Origin: Gemmatimonadales bacterium
GTDB taxonomy: Bacteria > Gemmatimonadota > Gemmatimonadetes > Palauibacterales > Palauibacteraceae
Direction of reading: 5' to 3'
NCBI GenBank assembly: GCA_009838765.1
Contig: VXQX01000017.1
Span: 10,050 to 74,049, forward strand
Length of the DNA: 64,000 nt
Shown: one piece after another, positions 61,592 to 64,000 of the stretch
Position numbering within the stretch: the first letter of the stretch is position 1
How the letters are laid out: each line of letters begins with the position of its first letter
The notes under the pieces: model-generated
The model's input: only the letters and a program-made list of their open reading frames with translations
The model's database searches: none
Told to the model about the DNA's origin: nothing
Program-made: the position numbers and the translations under genes

Positions 61592-63360
61592 CAGAAGTCG
61601 CCGGCCACTTGAGGGGCGGACTCCACGCGGATCGTGAGGATGTCGATGTCGTGGTACTGCTGGTGGCGGATGGACGAAGCATAGTGCCGCAGCAGCCGAA
61701 GCGGAGTCTCGGCTTCGACGGGGACCCCCGCTGCCGCTTCGCTGAGCATCGCCAACTGATCCTCGACGTTCTTCTCATCCGTCGTCGCGATGAACTCGAG
61801 ATCCGCGGCGGGGCCATCGCTGCTCGCGATCAGCAGGAGGCTTCGCGCGTCATCGGCTTCGGCTTCGGCCTCCTGGCGGCCGAGGATCAGCATCGTCTCT
61901 TCACCCACCGCGCGCAGACGCGTCTCCATCTTCTCGTCCCAGCCTCTGCGCGCCGCGAACTTCACCAGGAAGGCGTCGACTTCCGACCACGTGTCGTCCG
62001 ACAACCGGGTCTTCAGTCGGGCCCGACGGCCTCCCGTGACCTCCGAGAAGATGGTGAGCAGGATCACCGTGAGACCGCCGACCGTCATGCCGTTGCCGAG
62101 GAACTCCTCCCACGCCCCTGTGATCTGCTCCGGGTAGATCCAGTCGAACTGGAAGACGATGCCCAGCCAGAACGCGACGCCGACGACGAGGCCGTTGCGA
62201 TAGTCCAGCCCCTCCTGGAGCAGGATCTTCATGCCGAAGACGAAGATCAGCGCCACGACGACGATGAAATAGGCCGCCACGACGGGGCCGGGGATCACGA
62301 TGATGAGGGCGAGCAGCTTCGGCAGGAAGGCGAACGCCGCGAAGACGACGCCAACGCAGATCCCGATGGCGCGAGAGGTGACGCCCGTGAGTTCGGCGAC
62401 GGCGATGCCCACGCCGTAGGTCGTATTGGGGACGGTCCCCGCCAGACCGGACAGGAGGTTGCCGGCGCCGTCGGCCGCGATCGCGCCCTGGATGGAGCGA
62501 AAGTCGATCGCGCGCGGCCTGCGCCAGGAGACCCGCTGAATCGCGATCGCGTCGCCAAGCGTGTCCATGGCGCTCACGAGCGTCACCATGAGGAAAGACG
62601 GGAGCAGGGCCCAGAACTCGGGGCGGAAGCTCAGATCGAGACCGGGGTACGCCAGGTCCGGGAGGCCGATCCAGTTGGCTTCGTAGACGGTGGACAGGTC
62701 GTAGATCCCGAATCCCAGGCCGGCGACGAGCGACCCGGCGACGATCCCGAGGGCCGGGGCCCACAGCCGGAGCGCGCCGGAGAACCGAAGCGGGACGAGG
62801 ACCGTGACCGCCAGCGTCACGCCGGCCACGACCGGACCGGCGCCGGCCGGGGCTCCGGCCGGGACTTCGGCGAGCTTCCGCAGGATCATCGGAGTGAGCG
62901 TCACCGGGATCAGGATCAGCACGGTGCCCGCCACGGTGGGCGTGAAGACCCGGCGCAGGAGCGCCATCCTGGACGCGAGAAGGAACTGGACCAGCGAGGA
63001 AGCGATGATCAGCACCGCGAGCATGCCCGGCCCGCCCTGCTCGATGGCGGTGACGCTCACCGCGATGAAGGCGCTCGTACTCCCCATGACGAGCACGTAG
63101 CCGGCGCCGATCCGTCCCACTCTGCGCGCCTGGATCGCCGTCGTGACGCCGCTGATCACGAGCGCCGCGAACACCGCCCACGACAGGTATTCGGCGCTGC
63201 CGCCCGCCACCGTGATCATGACCGTCGGCGTGAGCACGATGCTGGCGAGACAGATGAGCGCGTACTGGACGCCGAGCCCGGCGGCCATGGGGAGCGGGGG
63301 ACGCTCGTCGGGCTCGAAGCGCACGTCCTGGCGGGCGAGCCCGGAGCCGGAACCCGCCAT
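61591..63360 (-). CDS. NCS2 nucleobase permease with C-terminal cytosolic domain
   Basis: A 589-residue transporter. The first 430 residues are an NCS2-type membrane domain (about 12-14 helices; LPSFLMVTLVSAMDTLGDAIA and GLAGTVPNTTYG are the family motifs containing the substrate-binding Glu/Asp and Asn region). The last 140 residues (from LSDDTWSEVDAFLVKFAARRGW) form a soluble alpha/beta domain resembling anti-sigma-type histidine-kinase-like folds (LRAVGEETMLILG), which is not usual for nucleobase permeases. Substrate (uracil, xanthine, or urate) is inferred. Its start shares a base with the decarboxylase stop. Confidence 0.82.
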   Translation of the reverse strand: MAGSGSGLARQDVRFEPDERPPLPMAAGLGVQYALICLASIVLTPTVMITVAGGSAEYLSWAVFAALVISGVTTAIQARRVGRIGAGYVLVMGSTSAFIAVSVTAIEQGGPGMLAVLIIASSLVQFLLASRMALLRRVFTPTVAGTVLILIPVTLTPMILRKLAEVPAGAPAGAGPVVAGVTLAVTVLVPLRFSGALRLWAPALGIVAGSLVAGLGFGIYDLSTVYEANWIGLPDLAYPGLDLSFRPEFWALLPSFLMVTLVSAMDTLGDAIAIQRVSWRRPRAIDFRSIQGAIAADGAGNLLSGLAGTVPNTTYGVGIAVAELTGVTSRAIGICVGVVFAAFAFLPKLLALIIVIPGPVVAAYFIVVVALIFVFGMKILLQEGLDYRNGLVVGVAFWLGIVFQFDWIYPEQITGAWEEFLGNGMTVGGLTVILLTIFSEVTGGRRARLKTRLSDDTWSEVDAFLVKFAARRGWDEKMETRLRAVGEETMLILGRQEAEAEADDARSLLLIASSDGPAADLEFIATTDEKNVEDQLAMLSEAAAGVPVEAETPLRLLRHYASSIRHQQYHDIDILTIRVESAPQVAGDF

Positions 63361-64000
63361 CAGCCGCCGCCTCCCCCGGCGAGCGCTTGGGCGGGCGCCG
63401 CGGAGCGCCAGCGCTCGGGGTGGGCCTCGAGGCGCTCCACGGCCTCCGCGAGCACCTGGAGCGCCAGGTCGATGGTGTCGAGGTGCGTCCGGAAGGCGAG
63501 CGCCGCCATCCGCAGCCAGAACGTCCCGTCGATCGTCGTCGAGGAGAGGAAGATCCTCCCATCGCGATGCGTTTCTTCCACGAGAGCCTGGTTGAAGGCG
63601 TTCGCGTTACCCGACTCTGGCACCCAGCGGTAGGTCACGACCGAGAGTTGAGGCTCCGGACCCACTTCGAATCCGAGCGCCCCGATCTCGCCGTGGAAGT
63701 AACGCGCCAGTTCGAGCTTCTCCTCGAGACAGGCCCGAAAGGGGGCTTCTCCGTACAGGAGGAGCGGCAGCCAGACCCGAAGCCCGCGAAAGTGCTTCGT
63801 GAGTTCGGGGGATACGGCGGCGGGCGAACGACCTCCCCACTCGGACTCGACGGTGTCCTGCAGGTAGCTCGCGTAGTACGCGTGAGCGTCCTGGAGAGCC
63901 TCCCCGTCTCGGATGAGCACGGCGCCGGTGCCATACGGCAGGAACATTCCCTTATGCGGATCGAGCACGAGCGAGTCCGCCCGCTCCATCCCGGCGAGCA
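63360..64000 (-). CDS. PLP-dependent amino-acid decarboxylase (group II), partial
   Basis: The C-terminal about 213 residues of a pyridoxal-phosphate decarboxylase; the gene runs off the window. The PLP-binding Lys is in LVLDPHKGMFLPYGTGAVL, followed by YASYLQD and GLRVWLPLLLYGEAPF and ending in a small-domain helix. The motif places it with aromatic-L-amino-acid (or related tyrosine/DOPA) decarboxylases rather than glutamate decarboxylase. The stop overlaps the permease start by one base (TGATG), so transport and decarboxylation may be linked. Confidence 0.85.
   Translation of the reverse strand, partial: LAGMERADSLVLDPHKGMFLPYGTGAVLIRDGEALQDAHAYYASYLQDTVESEWGGRSPAAVSPELTKHFRGLRVWLPLLLYGEAPFRACLEEKLELARYFHGEIGALGFEVGPEPQLSVVTYRWVPESGNANAFNQALVEETHRDGRIFLSSTTIDGTFWLRMAALAFRTHLDTIDLALQVLAEAVERLEAHPERWRSAAPAQALAGGGGG

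Overview
The window is 64 kb of very GC-rich bacterial chromosome (about 70% by eye). Genes are packed densely, and same-strand neighbours repeatedly overlap by four bases (ATGA, GTGA, TTGA, even CTGA). The content fits Gemmatimonadota, possibly the sponge-associated Palauibacter-like lineage: six-bladed-propeller and PD40 lipoproteins, amidohydrolase pairs, PIG-L proteins, an NADPH-linked 2-oxoacid:ferredoxin oxidoreductase, and type-2 heme A synthase. This assignment is inference from gene content; there is no rRNA or tRNA gene in the window. The first 101 bases are poly-G and look like a contig-end artefact that cuts the first gene.

Layout. 0.1-6 kb (minus): scpA-scpB-rluB-moxR-DUF58-BatD-like-BatA-like, for chromosome condensation, ribosome modification and a MoxR/VWA module, with rpsT divergent. 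6.4-9.2 kb (minus): pyrR-pyrB-pyrC. 9.3-18.2 kb: NhaC-type antiporter, a MerC-like protein behind a Fur/Zur-like palindrome, tadA-gltX, a FadI-like thiolase, ctaA and an ABC exporter. 18.2-24.1 kb: TlpA-like lipoprotein, D-aminoacylase-type amidohydrolase, and the late heme genes hemE, hemY and hemH. 24.2-27.1 kb: an unknown gene, a leucine-dehydrogenase-like gene, and a frameshifted propeller gene in a lower-GC patch. 27.3-36.1 kb (minus): a long possible operon with a duplicated-domain protein, beta-barrel-like protein, cupin, SDR, multicopper oxidase, two tandem amidohydrolases and an iodotyrosine-deiodinase-like flavoprotein.

36.3-44.4 kb (plus): PIG-L protein, a 48-residue membrane protein, a sodium:solute symporter, fhs and pgi. 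44.5-51.1 kb: a secreted Cys-rich protein coupled to a propeller lipoprotein; an ECF sigma factor coupled to an Ogt alkyltransferase that carries an N-terminal zinc-finger anti-sigma-like domain; a TolB-like lipoprotein; and a FecR/Trp-Tyr-rich protein. 51.1-53.5 kb: a CMD/AhpD-family gene whose catalytic Cys codon is an in-frame TGA followed by a bacterial SECIS-like hairpin (a probable selenoprotein), trans-3-hydroxyproline dehydratase and an unusual aquaporin. 53.7-58.9 kb (minus): NADPH/Fe-S oxidoreductase, korA, korB and a VOC protein. 59-64 kb: CitE-like aldolase, BNR-repeat lipoprotein, NCS2 permease and the 3' part of a PLP decarboxylase.

The strongest candidates for undescribed biology are the CxxU selenoprotein, the sigma/anti-sigma-Ogt pair, the two genes that appear to start at CTG, the deiodinase homologue with a complete substrate triad, and the duplicated PRQFHAKYPLQ domain protein.
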